Shown here one piece after another: positions 1 to 8,404 of a stretch of DNA of 23,261 nucleotides. The translations under genes were made by a program, and so were the position numbers. Below the pieces are notes generated by a model that was not told the origin of the DNA, searched no databases, and saw nothing but the letters and a program-made list of their open reading frames with translations. Source of the stretch: Frankiaceae bacterium (GTDB taxonomy: Bacteria > Actinomycetota > Actinomycetes > JAFAQI01); contig JAVEEH010000044.1 of NCBI GenBank assembly GCA_030840545.1, forward strand, positions 1 through 23,261, read 5' to 3'. The stretch's first letter is position 1. The number at the start of each line of letters is the position of its first letter.

Positions 1-2325
1 GCCAGTGGTGATCGACTCGTTCACGGTGGTCAAGAGCGGCTGACCGACGCGCGCCGGTCGCCGCTGGTGACCGCGCGGGTGCGGAAGCACAAATCCGGGC
101 AGGCGCGCCGGCAGCGCACTCGGGCCCGGACGGCCGAAGAAGAACCCTTGCGCCAAGCCGATACCCATGTCATGCAGCAGCTCGGCCTGCGCCGCGGTCT
201 CGACGCCCTCCGCCACCACCGTGATGCCGAGCACGCCGGCTAGGTCGGCGACTGCAGCTGTGATGCCGGCACTGACCCGGTCGTCCACCATGCCGGCGAT
301 GAAGGCCCGGTCGATCTTGAGCACGTTGACGGGCAGCTGCTGCAGATAGGTCAAGCCGCAGTAGCCGGTGCCAAAGTCGTCGATCACGATGCGGCACCCC
401 ATCGACTGCAGCCCCTCCAGCTTCGGCCGATGCCGCTCGTCGACCAGCTGCTCCTCGGTGATCTCCAGCCAGAGCCGCGACGCGGACAGGTCGGCCGCCG
501 ACAGCGCGGCGCGAACATCGTCGATGAGGTCCGGCCGGCCGAGCTGTCGCGGTGAGATGTTCACGGAGACGAACGGCGGTGCCAGGCCGGAGATGCTGAG
601 GGCTGCGATGTCCCCGCAGGCTCGGGTCAGCACCCATTGGGTGACCGGCGCGTCGAGATCGCTATCGATGATCACAGGCAGGAAGTCCGCCGGCACCAGA
701 AGACCACGCGACGGATGCTCCCAGCGCAGCAATGCTTCGAAGCCCAGCGTCGATCCGGTCTCGAGATCGATGATCGGCTGGTAGTGCAACCGGAGCTGTT
801 CCCCCGTCAGCGCCGTGAGCAGCTGGGCCCGCAGCTCCATCTGATCGAGAGATGTTCGACGCATTTCCTCGTCGAACATCTCGCAGCGGCCCCGTCCGGC
901 TCCCTTCGCCCGGTAGAGCGCGGCGTCGGCCTCGGCGACGAGCTGGTCAGCGCTTGGCTGCTCGTTCCCGCGCATCGACGTGATCGTGCAGCCGAGCGAG
1001 GCCGAAGGCAGCAGGGTCAAGTCGCCGATCACGACCGGCACCCGGACGGCTTCGCGAAGACGCTCGGCGATTACCGCAGCGGCACCGGCGCTACTCACCC
1101 CTTCGCACACGACGAGGAACTCGTCGCCACCCAACCGACCGGCCGTGTCGCAGCCGCGCATGCACTGCTGCAGGGCGTCGGCGACGGCACCGAGGAGCTG
1201 GTCGCCGACCGGATGGCCGTAGCTGTCGTTGACGAGCTTGAAGTGGTCGACGTCCAGCACGATCACCGCAACGTCGGTCCCATCGCGGGCCGCGCGGGCC
1301 AACGCCTGCTCGAGTCGGTCGAAGATCAGTGTTCGGTTAGGCAACCCAGTGAGCGAGTCGTGCAAAGCGTGGTGCCGCAGCTGTTGTTCGGCGGCTCGAG
1401 CCTCTGTGACGTCCTCGATGGCTGCCAGCACGCTGGCTTCGTCCCCGGCACCGATCCGGGTGAGGCTCAGCCGTCCCCAGAGCTCGGAACCATCAGCGTG
1501 GACATAGCGCTTCTCGATCTTGGCGATGCGCTGCTTCGCGTCGCGGATCTCCTGGGATAGCGCCGTGGTGCTGGCCTGCTCGTCCGGATGCGCGAAGTCG
1601 AGGGCGCGACGGCCGATGAACTCCTCCGGCCGTCGACCGAGGAACTCGCAGTAGGCCCGGTTGACGCGCCGGTAGCGACCGTCCGGACCGAACAGCGCTT
1701 TGCTGATCGGCGACTCGTCGAACATGCGCCGCAGCATCAGCTCGCTATCGCCCAGGGCCTTGTGCTCGCGAGCGTGCTCGATGGCCAGTGCGGCTTGGAC
1801 TGCAAACGCCTCCAACAGCGCACGTTGCACAGACTTCGGCAGCACACCGTCGACGGGGTCGTCGACGCTGAGCACACCCAGCAGGGCGTCATCGCTGCTC
1901 ATCAGAGGTGCGAACAGCGCGTCCTCGGGATGCCACCTCTCGCCACCGTCGTCAGCGGGCACGGGCAGCGTGGGCACGTAGAAGTGCATGTCCTCGGTGC
2001 CCTCGGGCAGCCGCGTTCCGTGACGCAGGAACCGCAGCTCGCCCCACGGCATGGCGGCGTTGAGCATCGCGTCCCAGGAACTTCGGGTCGAGTGAGTGCC
2101 TTCCAGCGATGCGCGCACAGCCGGGCTACCGGCGACGGCCACGACGTAGAGCTCGTCGTCCGGCGCAAGGAGGTTCACGACGGCGGCCCGGAATCCGAGC
2201 GCCTCGACGACGGCGTTGGCGACGGCGTCCAGGGTCTCGTCGAGCGCGAGGCTCGCGCCCACTCGCCGGGCGATCCGGGCGAGCAGGCGGGCAGCAATCG
2301 TCGCTGCGTCGACGTCCTGACTCAT
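1..2325 (-). CDS. GAF-PAS-GGDEF-EAL cyclic-di-GMP turnover protein (3' end cut by window edge)
   Basis: Cytoplasmic signalling protein that should both make and break cyclic di-GMP. The frame is open from the ATG at 2325 to base 1, giving 775 residues with the C-terminus outside the window. Domains seen: GAF-like sensor (about 10-190), PAS (about 200-318), GGDEF cyclase (about 320-485), EAL phosphodiesterase (about 495-735). The cyclase keeps the LTGLPNR start (325-331), an intact GGDEF signature (399-403) and the RxxD product-inhibition site (390-393) at the canonical spacing. The EAL domain keeps E530-A-L, N589, E621, D649-D650, K670 and E706, the usual metal and catalytic residues, so both activities look intact. 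No transmembrane segment is visible, so the signal is probably a cytoplasmic ligand or redox state. It lies 96 nt after rel on the same strand. The start has only a weak purine-rich RBS (GGGATCGGG). The ligand is unknown. Confidence 0.93.
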   Translation of the reverse strand, partial: MSQDVDAATIAARLLARIARRVGASLALDETLDAVANAVVEALGFRAAVVNLLAPDDELYVVAVAGSPAVRASLEGTHSTRSSWDAMLNAAMPWGELRFLRHGTRLPEGTEDMHFYVPTLPVPADDGGERWHPEDALFAPLMSSDDALLGVLSVDDPVDGVLPKSVQRALLEAFAVQAALAIEHAREHKALGDSELMLRRMFDESPISKALFGPDGRYRRVNRAYCEFLGRRPEEFIGRRALDFAHPDEQASTTALSQEIRDAKQRIAKIEKRYVHADGSELWGRLSLTRIGAGDEASVLAAIEDVTEARAAEQQLRHHALHDSLTGLPNRTLIFDRLEQALARAARDGTDVAVIVLDVDHFKLVNDSYGHPVGDQLLGAVADALQQCMRGCDTAGRLGGDEFLVVCEGVSSAGAAAVIAERLREAVRVPVVIGDLTLLPSASLGCTITSMRGNEQPSADQLVAEADAALYRAKGAGRGRCEMFDEEMRRTSLDQMELRAQLLTALTGEQLRLHYQPIIDLETGSTLGFEALLRWEHPSRGLLVPADFLPVIIDSDLDAPVTQWVLTRACGDIAALSISGLAPPFVSVNISPRQLGRPDLIDDVRAALSAADLSASRLWLEITEEQLVDERHRPKLEGLQSMGCRIVIDDFGTGYCGLTYLQQLPVNVLKIDRAFIAGMVDDRVSAGITAAVADLAGVLGITVVAEGVETAAQAELLHDMGIGLAQGFFFGRPGPSALPARLPGFVLPHPRGHQRRPARVGQPLLTTVNESITTG

Positions 2326-2421
2326 CCCGATCCCGTCGTAGAAGTCCCCTCTGCACCTGCCATCGGCAGGCGTGAGCCCCCAATGGATGGCTCGTTGGGA
2401 CTAAGTCGCCACGGTGGTGGG
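2326..2421 (-). promoter_or_regulatory. Leader between rel and the c-di-GMP gene, with three inverted repeats
   Basis: This 96-nt gap holds three short inverted repeats. They are GACT-A-AGTC at 2399-2407, CCCAA/TTGGG (2379-2383 and 2395-2399, 11-nt loop), and a 6-bp stem CCTGCC/GGCAGG with a 3-nt loop at 2356-2370. None is followed by a T tract, so a classical terminator for rel is not evident. The gap could hold a separate promoter or a structured 5' leader for the GGDEF-EAL gene. It does not resemble the known c-di-GMP riboswitch cores by eye. The function is inferred from position and structure only. Confidence 0.35.
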
Positions 2422-4776
2422 TCAGACGCCGCTCGTGGTGCGGTAAGCGTCGTAGACGCCGTCGACGCCGCGGACCAGGCGCAGCAAGTGACCGAGATGC
2501 TTCGTGTCGCCCATCTCGAACGTGAACCGGGAGACGGCGACACGGTCCCGGGTCGTGGCTACGGACGCCGACAGGATGTTGACGTGCGCGTCGGACAGGA
2601 CCCGCGTCACATCGGACAGCAGGCGCGTCCGGTCCAGCGCCTCGACCTGAATCGCCACCAGGAAGACCGAGCCTGCTGTCGGCGCCCATTCGACCTCGAC
2701 AAGCCGTTCCGGCTGGGTCCGCAGATGCTCGATGTTGGTGCAGTCGTCACGGTGCACCGAAACGCCGCTGCCTCGGGTGACGAATCCGACGATCTCGTCG
2801 CCCGGAACGGGTGTGCAGCACCTGGCGAGCTTGGCCCACACATCGTGGGCGTCCTTGACGACGACGCCGGGATCGCCGCTGGGCCGCGCCCGAGGTTGCG
2901 CGCGCGTCGGCACCGCGGTCTCGGCAAGATCCTCAACGGCACCCTCCGGACCACCGAGCGCCTGCACGAGCCGCTGCACGACGGTCTGCGCGGAGACGTG
3001 CCTTTCTCCCACGGCGGCGTAGAGCGCGGAGACGTCGGGATAGCGCAGGTCCCGGGCCAGGGTCACGAGGGCGTCGCCGCCGAACAGTCGCTGCAGCGGC
3101 AGCCCCTGCTTGCGCATCATGCGGCTGATGGCGTCCTTGCCTTCGTCGATCGCGTCCTCACGGCGTTCGCGGGCGAACCACTGCCTGATCTTGTTGCGAG
3201 CCCGCGGGGACTTGACGAAACCCATCCAGTCGCGGCTCGGCGCGGCCGTTTCCGCCTTGGACGTGAAGATCTCGACCACATCGCCGTTGTCGAGGGTGGA
3301 CTCGAGCGGCACGAGCCGGCCGTTGACTCGCGCGCCGATGCACCGGTGGCCCACTTCGGTGTGCACCGAGTAGGCGAAGTCCACCGGCGTTGCACCTGCC
3401 GGCAGCGCGATGACATCGCCCTTGGGGGTGAACACGAAGACCTCATGGGCGTGCAGGTCGAACCGCAACGAGTCGAGAAACTCGTTGGGGTCAGCGGTTT
3501 CCCGTTGCCAGTCGACGAGTTGCCGCAGCCAGGTCATGTCCTGGGTGCCGCCGTCGGACTCCTTGTATTTCCAGTGCGCAGCGATGCCGTACTCAGCCTG
3601 CCGGTGCATCCGGTGCGTGCGGATCTGCACCTCGACCGGCTTGCCCTCTGGCCCGATGACGGTTGTGTGCAGCGACTGGTAGAGGTTGAACTTGGGCATC
3701 GCGATGAAGTCCTTGAACCGCCCGGGCACTGGCGACCACATGGTGTGGATGACGCCGAGAGCGGCGTAGCAGTCGCGCTCGCTCTCGACGAGCACCCGCA
3801 GCCCGACGAGGTCGTAGATGTCCGCGAAGTCGCGTCCGCGCACGATCATCTTCTGGTAGATCGAGTAGTAGTGCTTCGGTCGACCGGTGACCGCGGCCTT
3901 GATCTTGGCTTCGCGAAGCTGCGCGGTCACGTCTTCGTTGACGACAGCGAGGAAGGTGTCCCGCGACGGCGATCGCTCGGCGACCATCCGCACGATCTCG
4001 TCGTAACGCTTGGGATAGAGCGTCGCGAAGGACAGGTCCTCGAGCTCCCACTTGATCGTGTTCATGCCCAGCCGATGAGCCAGCGGCGCATAGATCTCGA
4101 GCGTCTGCTTGGCGGTGCGCTGCTGCTTGTCCTCCGGCAGCCACTGCAGGGTGCGCACGTTGTGCAGCCGGTCGGCCAGCTTGAGGATGAGGACCTTGGC
4201 GTCACGCGCCATCGCGACGACCATCTTGCGGATGGTCTCCGCCTCGGCCGACTCGCCGTACTTCACCTTGTCGAGCTTGGTCACGCCGTCGACGAGCATG
4301 GCGACTTCGTCGCCGAACTCCCGGCGCACGTCGTCGAGCCCGAGGGCGGTGTCCTCGACCGTGTCGTGGAGCAACGCGGCGCAGATGGTCGGCTCCTCCA
4401 TGCCCAGCTGGGCCACGATGGTCGCGACCGCGACGGGGTGGGTGATGTAAGGGTCGCCGCTGCGCCGCAGCTGCCCGCGGTGACAGCGCTCGGCCACCTC
4501 ATAGGCCCGTTGGACGATGCGGGCGTCGGATTTCGGATGGTTGGCGCGCAGGGTCTTGAGCAGCGGTTCGAGCTCGGGTGAGGTGCCGCCGGACTTGGCT
4601 CCGCCCAGCCGGGCCAGCCGCGCGCGGACTCGAGCGGCCGGTGCCGGTCCCTCGCTGCCGGCACCCCCGGTCGGAGCAGGCGGATCGGGCCGCGGCTCGC
4701 GGGCAGGGGGGTCAGGCGTCACGGTGGCCGTGGCAGGGCCATCGACCGTCACCGGTACGACGTCCTCAGCCACCAC
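2422..4776 (-). CDS. rel: Bifunctional (p)ppGpp synthetase/hydrolase (RelA/SpoT family, Rel)
   Basis: Makes pppGpp/ppGpp from ATP and GTP/GDP on amino-acid starvation and also hydrolyses it. The 784 residues match the length of actinobacterial Rel (about 790). After a Pro/Ala-rich N-terminal extension (1-65) comes the HD hydrolase domain, with H113 and the LLHDTVEDT motif (H137, D138). The synthetase domain follows, with GRPKHYYSIYQKM (298-310) and RFKD at 353-356. RxKD is the form found in bifunctional enzymes, as opposed to ExDD in synthetase-only RelA. Then come TGS (about 445-505), a helical region, the Cys-Cys zinc-finger stretch near 653 and a C-terminal ACT domain (704-783). All hydrolase and synthetase signatures are present. 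The start is one of two adjacent GTG codons (4776 or 4773) preceded by GGGGAG. It follows apt by 51 nt. Confidence 0.97.
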   Translation of the reverse strand: MVAEDVVPVTVDGPATATVTPDPPAREPRPDPPAPTGGAGSEGPAPAARVRARLARLGGAKSGGTSPELEPLLKTLRANHPKSDARIVQRAYEVAERCHRGQLRRSGDPYITHPVAVATIVAQLGMEEPTICAALLHDTVEDTALGLDDVRREFGDEVAMLVDGVTKLDKVKYGESAEAETIRKMVVAMARDAKVLILKLADRLHNVRTLQWLPEDKQQRTAKQTLEIYAPLAHRLGMNTIKWELEDLSFATLYPKRYDEIVRMVAERSPSRDTFLAVVNEDVTAQLREAKIKAAVTGRPKHYYSIYQKMIVRGRDFADIYDLVGLRVLVESERDCYAALGVIHTMWSPVPGRFKDFIAMPKFNLYQSLHTTVIGPEGKPVEVQIRTHRMHRQAEYGIAAHWKYKESDGGTQDMTWLRQLVDWQRETADPNEFLDSLRFDLHAHEVFVFTPKGDVIALPAGATPVDFAYSVHTEVGHRCIGARVNGRLVPLESTLDNGDVVEIFTSKAETAAPSRDWMGFVKSPRARNKIRQWFARERREDAIDEGKDAISRMMRKQGLPLQRLFGGDALVTLARDLRYPDVSALYAAVGERHVSAQTVVQRLVQALGGPEGAVEDLAETAVPTRAQPRARPSGDPGVVVKDAHDVWAKLARCCTPVPGDEIVGFVTRGSGVSVHRDDCTNIEHLRTQPERLVEVEWAPTAGSVFLVAIQVEALDRTRLLSDVTRVLSDAHVNILSASVATTRDRVAVSRFTFEMGDTKHLGHLLRLVRGVDGVYDAYRTTSGV

Positions 4777-4806
4777 GGCACTCCCCGGATCACTCTGCGT
4801 AACACG

Positions 4807-4812
4807 AGTCTA
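4807..4812 (-). promoter_or_regulatory. Possible -10 element (TAGACT) upstream of rel
   Basis: On the minus strand TAGACT lies about 30 nt before the rel GTG. It fits the actinobacterial TANNNT -10 pattern and sits in the 51-nt apt-rel gap. No convincing -35 is seen at 16-18 nt upstream. It may give rel its own promoter in addition to readthrough from apt. This is inferred from the motif alone. Confidence 0.3.
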
Positions 4813-4827
4813 CCGGCGCCGCGCCCG

Positions 4828-5358
4828 TCAGTAGGCGAGCAACGAGTGCACGGCGACGTCGGGCAACCGCTCCCGGCCACCGAGAAAGGTCAGCTCCAGC
4901 AACACACTGGCGCCGCTGACGATCGCGCCCGCTCGACGAACGAGCCCTGCTGCAGCCGCCACGGTGCCGCCGGTCGCGAGCACGTCGTCGACGATGAGGA
5001 CCCGATCGCCGGGAGCCAGCGCGTCCTGGTGCACCTCGAGGACAGCCTCGCCGTACTCCAGCGCGTAGGCGGCCTGAAATGTCGCGCTGGGCAACTTTCC
5101 CTGCTTGCGCATCGGCACGAATCCGGCACCGAAGTGATAGGCAACGGGCGCCGCGATGATGAAGCCCCTGGCCTCGATGCCGACGACCTTGTCGATCGTC
5201 CCGCGGCCGCGGTGGGCGACGATCGCGTCGACCGCACCGGCGAAAGCGACGTGGTCGGCGAGCAGCGGGGTGATGTCCTTGAAGACGACGCCCGGCCGCG
5301 GGTAGTCAGGGACGTCGCGCACCCGTTCACGCAGCAGGGCGGTGAGGTCGAGCGTCAC
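4828..5358 (-). CDS. apt: Adenine phosphoribosyltransferase
   Basis: Converts adenine and PRPP to AMP in purine salvage, in the cytoplasm. The 176 residues are the normal family length. The PRPP-binding signature VLIVDDVLATGGT is at 120-132, and the conserved PRPGVVFKDITPLL segment near the N-terminus and the GIEARGF segment (60-66) are present. The start is GTG at 5358, overlapping the secF stop by 4 nt (GTGA), which indicates translational coupling. The order secF-apt-rel is conserved in actinobacteria. Apt feeds the purine pool from which Rel draws its substrates, though a direct link is inference. Confidence 0.96.
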   Translation of the reverse strand: MTLDLTALLRERVRDVPDYPRPGVVFKDITPLLADHVAFAGAVDAIVAHRGRGTIDKVVGIEARGFIIAAPVAYHFGAGFVPMRKQGKLPSATFQAAYALEYGEAVLEVHQDALAPGDRVLIVDDVLATGGTVAAAAGLVRRAGAIVSGASVLLELTFLGGRERLPDVAVHSLLAY

Positions 5359-6578
5359 CGACGCTTGCGCTTGTTGCTGCGGCCACCCGGACGCCCGCCG
5401 CGGCCCCCCCGACGCTGCTGCCCGCCAGGGCGGCTGCCCGGTCGCGGGCCGGCCGCCGGCGTGGTCGGCTTCGCCGGCGCCGGCTCGTCGCCGGCTTCGT
5501 CGAGCACAGCTGTGGCGGTCGGAACGGTCGCGCTCTGCTGTCCGCCCCAGGTCGGCGCTGCCGCCTTGGTCGTCACCGCGGAGCCGTCCTTGGCCTGCCG
5601 CGCGGCGACCCGCCGAGCAAGGGCCTTGAACGCCGGCTCCCGCTCCTTGGCGTCGCAGACGAGGGGCGTCGCGATGAAGATCGAGGAGTAGGCACCTGAG
5701 GCGAGGCCGATCATCAGGGCCAGAGCCAGGTCCTTGAGCGAGCCTGCGCCGAGCAGACCCGCACCGATGACGAGCAGGCCGACGACCGGGAGCAGCGCGA
5801 TGATCGAGGTGTTGATCGACCGGACCAGGGTCTGGTTCACGGCGAGGTTGGCTGCCTGGCTGTAAGTCATGCGACTGCCACCGATGATGCCCATGGTGTT
5901 CTCTCGAACCTTGTCGAAGACGACAACGGTGTCATAGAGGGAGTAACCGAGGATGGTGAGCAGCGCAATGACCGTCGATGGGCTGACCTCGAAGCCGACG
6001 AGGGAATAGATGCCTGCCGTGATCAGCAGGTCGTGCAACAACGCGACGATCGCCGACAGCGCCATCTTCCACTCGAACCGGAACGACATGTAGATGGTGA
6101 CCGCGATCAGAAAGACGATGAGACCGGTGACGGCCTTCTTGGTGATCTGACTCCCCCACGTGGAGCCGACGGACTGGACGTCGATGTCTGACTTGGTGAT
6201 GCCGAGTGCGCTGACGAGCTGATTCTCGACGTTGCCGACGACGTCGCCACCCGGAGCGTTCTTCGACTGCGGCAGTGACTTGGTCTCGACCCGGAAGCGC
6301 GAAGCCGACCCGGAGCCGGTGATCTGCGCAACTTCCGGCGTCACGCCGACAGCAGCCATTGCGGTGCGCACGTCCTGCAGCGAGTGACTGTTTCTCGGGA
6401 ACTGGAAGACGTCACCGCCCTTGAAGTCGATCGACGGGTGCAGCCCGCGGATCGCAATGCTCAGGATGCTGATCAACAGCAACAACAGTGAAGCGGCGTA
6501 CCACCGCCGGCGTCGGCCGATGAAGTCATAGGAGACCTCGCCGCGGTAGAGCCTGGTCGCGAGCCCCTCGCGGGCCAC
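5355..6578 (-). CDS. secF: Protein translocase subunit SecF
   Basis: Membrane partner of SecD; the SecDF complex uses the proton-motive force to help pull exported proteins through SecYEG. The chosen GTG start at 6578 lies 1 nt after the secD stop. It has a good GGGAGG RBS inside the secD 3' end and gives 407 residues; a longer in-frame extension into secD is possible but has no family support. Residues near 14-25 hold the conserved YDFIGRRRRWYA start, followed by the first membrane helix. A periplasmic-type domain and five more helices follow, including the family motif GYSLYDTVVVFDKVREN. The last ~30 residues form an unusual tail rich in Arg and Gly, ending NKRKRR, predicted cytoplasmic. 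Confidence 0.96.
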   Translation of the reverse strand: MAREGLATRLYRGEVSYDFIGRRRRWYAASLLLLLISILSIAIRGLHPSIDFKGGDVFQFPRNSHSLQDVRTAMAAVGVTPEVAQITGSGSASRFRVETKSLPQSKNAPGGDVVGNVENQLVSALGITKSDIDVQSVGSTWGSQITKKAVTGLIVFLIAVTIYMSFRFEWKMALSAIVALLHDLLITAGIYSLVGFEVSPSTVIALLTILGYSLYDTVVVFDKVRENTMGIIGGSRMTYSQAANLAVNQTLVRSINTSIIALLPVVGLLVIGAGLLGAGSLKDLALALMIGLASGAYSSIFIATPLVCDAKEREPAFKALARRVAARQAKDGSAVTTKAAAPTWGGQQSATVPTATAVLDEAGDEPAPAKPTTPAAGPRPGSRPGGQQRRGGRGGRPGGRSNKRKRR

Positions 6579-6579
6579 G

Positions 6580-8334
6580 TCAGGCCTCCCTCGGCTCGAG
6601 CACGGCACCGGATCGCGCCCGTCCGATGCCGGTCCAGGCGGCGCCCGAGTCGAAGGCCTTGCTGCGGGCCAGCACGGCCAGCAGCGGTTTGGTGAAGAAG
6701 AACACGATGAACAGGTCCGAGAGCGTCGACAAGCCGAGCGTGAAAGCGAAGCCGCGCACGTCGCCGATCGAGACGAGATAGAGCACGACGGCCGCGAGCA
6801 GCGAGACCGCGTCAGCCGAGATGATCGTGCGCCGGGCACGCGGCCACGCGCGCTCGACACCACTGCGCAACCGTCTGCCCTCGCGGATCTCGTCACGGAT
6901 GCGTTCGAAGAACACGACGAAGGAGTCTGCGGTGATGCCGACCGCCACGATGAAGCCCGCGATGCCCGGCAGCGACAGGGTGTATCCGAGTGATGAGTGG
7001 CCGAGCAACGTCGTCACCGCATAGAGGATGCCGCCGGACAGCAGCAGGCTCGCGATCGTGACGAGGCCCAGCGCGCGGTAGTAGAGCAGCGAATAGAGGA
7101 TGACGAGCACGAGCCCGATGCCACCGGCAATGAGCCCGCCACGCAGCTGGTCGGAGCCGAGCGACGCCGAGATCGACGAGACCGACTGCGTCACGAGCTT
7201 CAGCGGCAGCGCGCCGTACTTCAGCACGTTGGCCAGGTTGTTGGCGTCCGACTGGGAGAAGTTGCCGGTGATCTGCGCCTGACCACCCGGGATGCCGTTC
7301 GGGTCGGTGATGCGGGGGGCGGACTGGACGACGCCGTCGAGCACGATCGCGACCGCGTTGCAGCCGGCCGGTGGCGTGCAGTTCGGCACGTCCGGCTGCT
7401 TGGCTGCCTTGGCGGTCAGCGCCAGCCAGTGGCTGGAGCCGGACCCGTTGAACTTGAGGTTGACCAGCCACTGGTTGGTCGTCGGGTCGATGTTCGCGCT
7501 GGCGCTGCTGATCTCCGAGCCTTCGGTCCCGGCAGGCGCGAGCAGGTATTTGAACTGCCGGTCCTTCGTGTTGTCGCAGGAGACGATGTAGTCGGTGGGC
7601 GCGTCGATGCCGCCGGTCGGGTTGTTGCCCGTGCTGCAGTCCCACTTCGCGAACGCCGCCTCGACGGTTGTGAGGTCGGTCGACGCGGTGCCCGGCGCCG
7701 GGCCGGTCGGAGCCGTTGGCGACGCGGACGGGGTCGGGGAGCCCGATGTCGACGGGGTCGGGGACGCCGTGCCGGAGGGAGTCGGCGTCGGCGACGGTGT
7801 CGTCGACGCCATCGGGAGGCGCTGCAGTAACGACGGCCGCATCACGTCATGGGCCGGCTTCCGCTGCTTGGCCGCCGGGCTGATCGACTTCGTGATGGGA
7901 GACGGCGAGACGGCTCCCGAGGGCGTGGCCGACGGAACCGGGACGATCGTCTGCGACGCGTAGGGACCGACCTGCAACACCTGCCGGAACCGCAGCAGTG
8001 CGGTCTGGTCGAGCGCGGCGAGCTGGTCGCGGCTGGCGCCGGGGGCGGACACGACGATCGTCGAGCTGCCCTGGGTGCTGATCTGGGCGCCGCCGACACC
8101 GGCGCCGTTGACGCGCGCCCGGATGATGTCGACCGCCTGGTTGAGCGCACCCTTGGTGACCTTGGTGCCGGTGATCGGCTTCGCGGTGAGGATGACCTGG
8201 GTGCCACCACGGAGATCGAGTCCGAGCGCCGGTGTCTGCGCCGGGCCGAGGAGCATGCCGAGATACAACGCGACGACAAAGATGGCGACGGTCGCCAGCA
8301 TCCGGCCGGGGCGGGGGCTTCTCGCTGCAGCCAC
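6580..8334 (-). CDS. secD: Protein translocase subunit SecD
   Basis: Proton-driven accessory subunit of the Sec export channel, in the inner membrane. The 584 residues show an N-terminal helix (about 12-30) and the family motif LGLDLRGGTQ (37-46). A large extracytoplasmic domain with the conserved GALPLKL segment (375-381) comes next. The C-terminal five-helix block carries the GITADSFVVFFERIRDE motif (466-482), which holds the conserved acidic residue in the proton path. A Ser/Thr/Pro linker fills about 177-218, splitting the extracytoplasmic domain. The start is GTG at 8334 with GAGAGGA about 12 nt upstream. It follows yajC by 70 nt and is followed by secF after 1 nt, consistent with one Sec operon. 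Confidence 0.96.
   Translation of the reverse strand: MAAARSPRPGRMLATVAIFVVALYLGMLLGPAQTPALGLDLRGGTQVILTAKPITGTKVTKGALNQAVDIIRARVNGAGVGGAQISTQGSSTIVVSAPGASRDQLAALDQTALLRFRQVLQVGPYASQTIVPVPSATPSGAVSPSPITKSISPAAKQRKPAHDVMRPSLLQRLPMASTTPSPTPTPSGTASPTPSTSGSPTPSASPTAPTGPAPGTASTDLTTVEAAFAKWDCSTGNNPTGGIDAPTDYIVSCDNTKDRQFKYLLAPAGTEGSEISSASANIDPTTNQWLVNLKFNGSGSSHWLALTAKAAKQPDVPNCTPPAGCNAVAIVLDGVVQSAPRITDPNGIPGGQAQITGNFSQSDANNLANVLKYGALPLKLVTQSVSSISASLGSDQLRGGLIAGGIGLVLVILYSLLYYRALGLVTIASLLLSGGILYAVTTLLGHSSLGYTLSLPGIAGFIVAVGITADSFVVFFERIRDEIREGRRLRSGVERAWPRARRTIISADAVSLLAAVVLYLVSIGDVRGFAFTLGLSTLSDLFIVFFFTKPLLAVLARSKAFDSGAAWTGIGRARSGAVLEPREA
7727..7764 (+). repeat. 14-bp direct repeats encoding the SecD Ser/Thr/Pro linker
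   Basis: GACGGGGTCGGGGA occurs at 7727-7740 and again at 7751-7764. On the minus strand each encodes Ser-Pro-Thr-Pro-Ser in the SecD linker. Related GTCGG-rich units continue to about 7800. Such short units can expand or contract by slippage, so linker length may vary between relatives. Confidence 0.75.
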
Positions 8335-8404
8335 TGTGGGTCGATGTCCTCTCTACGACGCGGCGTCCGGCAGCCGCCGGGGCTCGGCGTCGCGCTCGCT
8401 CAGG

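Noticed and set aside
637..1560. Plus-strand open frames inside the GGDEF-EAL gene
   Set aside because: Antisense shadows of conserved GGDEF and EAL coding sequence; no RBS or family features.
2356..2370. GCCGAT on the minus strand before the c-di-GMP gene as a WhiG/FliA-type -10
   Set aside because: The motif lacks the following AA and there is no TAAA about 15 nt upstream; it is better explained as part of the CCTGCC/GGCAGG hairpin.
2326..2421. c-di-GMP riboswitch in the leader of the GGDEF-EAL gene
   Set aside because: No match by eye to the conserved GEMM core; the leader is also short. A covariance-model search would settle it.
1588..4581. Very long plus-strand open frame (997 codons) antisense to rel and the c-di-GMP gene
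   Set aside because: It runs opposite two well-supported genes, crosses their boundary, and its product looks like low-complexity reverse-frame translation (rich in His, Arg, Asp, Val, Leu) with no recognisable domain. High GC removes stops in this frame.
5355..6896. 513-residue version of SecF
   Set aside because: The extra ~106 residues overlap the secD coding region in another frame. The GTG at 6578 has a strong RBS and gives the family length.
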